A DNA stretch of 12,657 nt from Candidatus Coatesiibacteriota bacterium (GTDB lineage: Bacteria > Oederibacteriota > CAKKQC01), in contig JAHFSL010000027.1 of assembly GCA_023265785.1 (NCBI GenBank), positions 1 through 12,657 on the forward strand, in the 5' to 3' direction. Shown in pieces: positions 12,227 through 12,657 of the stretch. The notes under the pieces are model-generated. The model worked only from the letters and a program-made list of their open reading frames with translations, had not been told where the DNA came from and did not search any database. Position numbers and translations under genes: made by a program. Position 1 is the stretch's first letter; each line of letters opens with the position of its first letter.

Positions 12227-12657
12227 TCAGCGGCTGCCGCCGTCTCCGCCCTGCCCGCCACTGCTTCCACCGCCGGGCCGACCCTGGTACCGGCCGCCGT
12301 ACGAGCCCGCGCCGCGGGTTCCCCCGCCACTTGACCCGCCGGAGGACTGGCCCCCACCGTAGCCGCCCCGGCTTCCACCGCCGCCACCCTGACCACCGCC
12401 GTAGCCACCGCGGCCCCCGCCGCCACCCTGACCACCGCCGTAGCCACCGCGGCCCCCGCCGCCACCCTGACCACCACCACCGCCGTAGCCACCGCGGCCG
12501 CCGCCACCACCACCGCCGCCGCCGCCCCCGCCTCCGCCGCCACCACCACCGCCGTAGCCGCCGCGGCCTCCGCCGCCACCGCCATAGCCCCGGCCGCCGC
12601 CACCACCGCCGTAGCCGCCCCGGCCGCGACCGCCGGCGAATCCACCGCCCTGTGGTG
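12227..12657 (-). CDS. Glycine-rich RGG/GYG-repeat protein, C-terminal part
   Basis: The last 142 residues of a minus-strand gene enter from the right edge and end at TGA 12229-12227. The frame reads PQGGGFAGGRGRGGYGGG and continues as glycine runs punctuated by RGGYGGG units (five RGGYGGG blocks and one RGYGGG), then a Ser/Gln-containing tail ending GGQGGDGGSR. One glycine run reaches 17 residues. Such RGG/GYG tails in bacteria are typical of RRM-type glycine-rich RNA-binding proteins and some DEAD-box helicases, where they bind RNA and can drive condensate formation; secreted glycine-rich structural proteins are another possibility. The domain before the tail is outside the window, so I cannot choose. 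A terminator follows. The frame is chosen because its third positions are all G/C-rich while the alternative Ala/Val frame has no natural composition. Confidence 0.75.
   Translation of the reverse strand, partial: PQGGGFAGGRGRGGYGGGGGGRGYGGGGGGRGGYGGGGGGGGGGGGGGGGGGGRGGYGGGGGQGGGGGRGGYGGGQGGGGGRGGYGGGQGGGGGSRGGYGGGQSSGGSSGGGTRGAGSYGGRYQGRPGGGSSGGQGGDGGSR
12383..12460 (-). repeat. 39-bp perfect tandem duplication inside the glycine-rich gene
   Basis: Positions 12383-12421 and 12422-12460 are identical, and a partial third copy starts at 12461. Each unit encodes 13 residues of the type RGGYGGGQGGGGG, so length changes stay in frame. Identity at synonymous positions points to recent expansion by slippage or unequal recombination. 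Confidence 0.8.

Noticed and set aside
11057..12334. 425-codon plus-strand frame opposite the epimerase gene
   Set aside because: Low-complexity Arg/Gly/His composition; the opposite strand has all enolase-superfamily catalytic motifs.
12383..12480. Possible CRISPR array from regularly repeated sequence
   Set aside because: Repeats are directly adjacent without spacers and keep the protein frame; they are coding tandem repeats.
12136..12645. 169-codon Ala/Val-rich minus frame over the glycine-rich region
   Set aside because: It is a frame-shifted reading of the Gly repeats (GGC/GGT read as GCG/GCC and GTG), and it runs across the terminator hairpin.
1..12657. tRNA, rRNA, transposase or integrase genes
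   Set aside because: No TψC-arm-like motif with a foldable cloverleaf, no rRNA sequence and no recombinase motifs were seen by reading; a covariance-model scan would be needed to exclude them fully.

Overview
The window reads as chromosomal DNA of a high-GC Gram-negative bacterium around its replication origin. The outer-membrane-type CsgG-like lipoprotein, the murein-peptide recycling pair and the dnaA-dnaN block with DnaA boxes support this. I cannot name the phylum from sequence alone. The order dnaA-dnaN-csgG-like, with no recF and no rpmH/rnpA, suggests a poorly sampled lineage (inference).

Layout, left to right. At 1-317 (minus) is the N-terminus of a YifB/ComM-type Mg-chelatase-like ATPase, divergent from a DUF1646 membrane protein (360-1421, plus). 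Between them is a symmetric promoter region with a perfect TATAAT facing each way. A GC-rich hairpin lies between the DUF1646 gene and a convergent two-gene unit on minus. That unit is a large nucleotidyltransferase with hexapeptide repeats and a degenerate phosphomannomutase-like domain (2018-4516), followed 7 bp later by a J-domain/TPR protein (1453-2010). The 434-bp gap 4517-4950 holds the best oriC candidate: phased DnaA boxes inside a 12-bp inverted repeat, a strong sigma70-like promoter and a strong hairpin. Genes left of it mostly run left and genes right of it run right, as expected at an origin. dnaA (4951-6306), dnaN (6462-7559) and a CsgG-like lipoprotein gene (overlapping dnaN by 4 bp) follow.

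From about 8510 to 10370 the base composition is less GC-rich and the content looks accessory: a cysteine-containing exported protein of unknown function, a DUF433 antitoxin with a truncated DUF5615-type toxin remnant, and a small retropepsin-like aspartic protease. High-GC housekeeping sequence then resumes on minus: an NlpC/P60 endopeptidase translationally coupled to an L-Ala-D/L-Glu-type dipeptide epimerase, a plausible murein-peptide recycling unit. A hairpin terminator follows, then the C-terminus of an extremely glycine-rich RGG/GYG protein that runs off the right end.

The most notable non-gene pattern is promoter geometry. Three genes (starts at 360, 10370 and 12139) have a TATAAT/TATAGT hexamer exactly 6 nt before the start codon, which predicts leaderless mRNAs. 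A fourth (start 317) has TATAAT 10 nt before. The dnaA, dnaN, DUF433 and exported-protein genes instead have Shine-Dalgarno-like sequences. I did not find a clearly new defence or mobile system. The strongest leads are the leaderless architecture, the mirror-symmetric divergent promoter, the pseudo-phosphomannomutase fusion, and the coupling of a CsgG/FlgT-like lipoprotein to dnaN.
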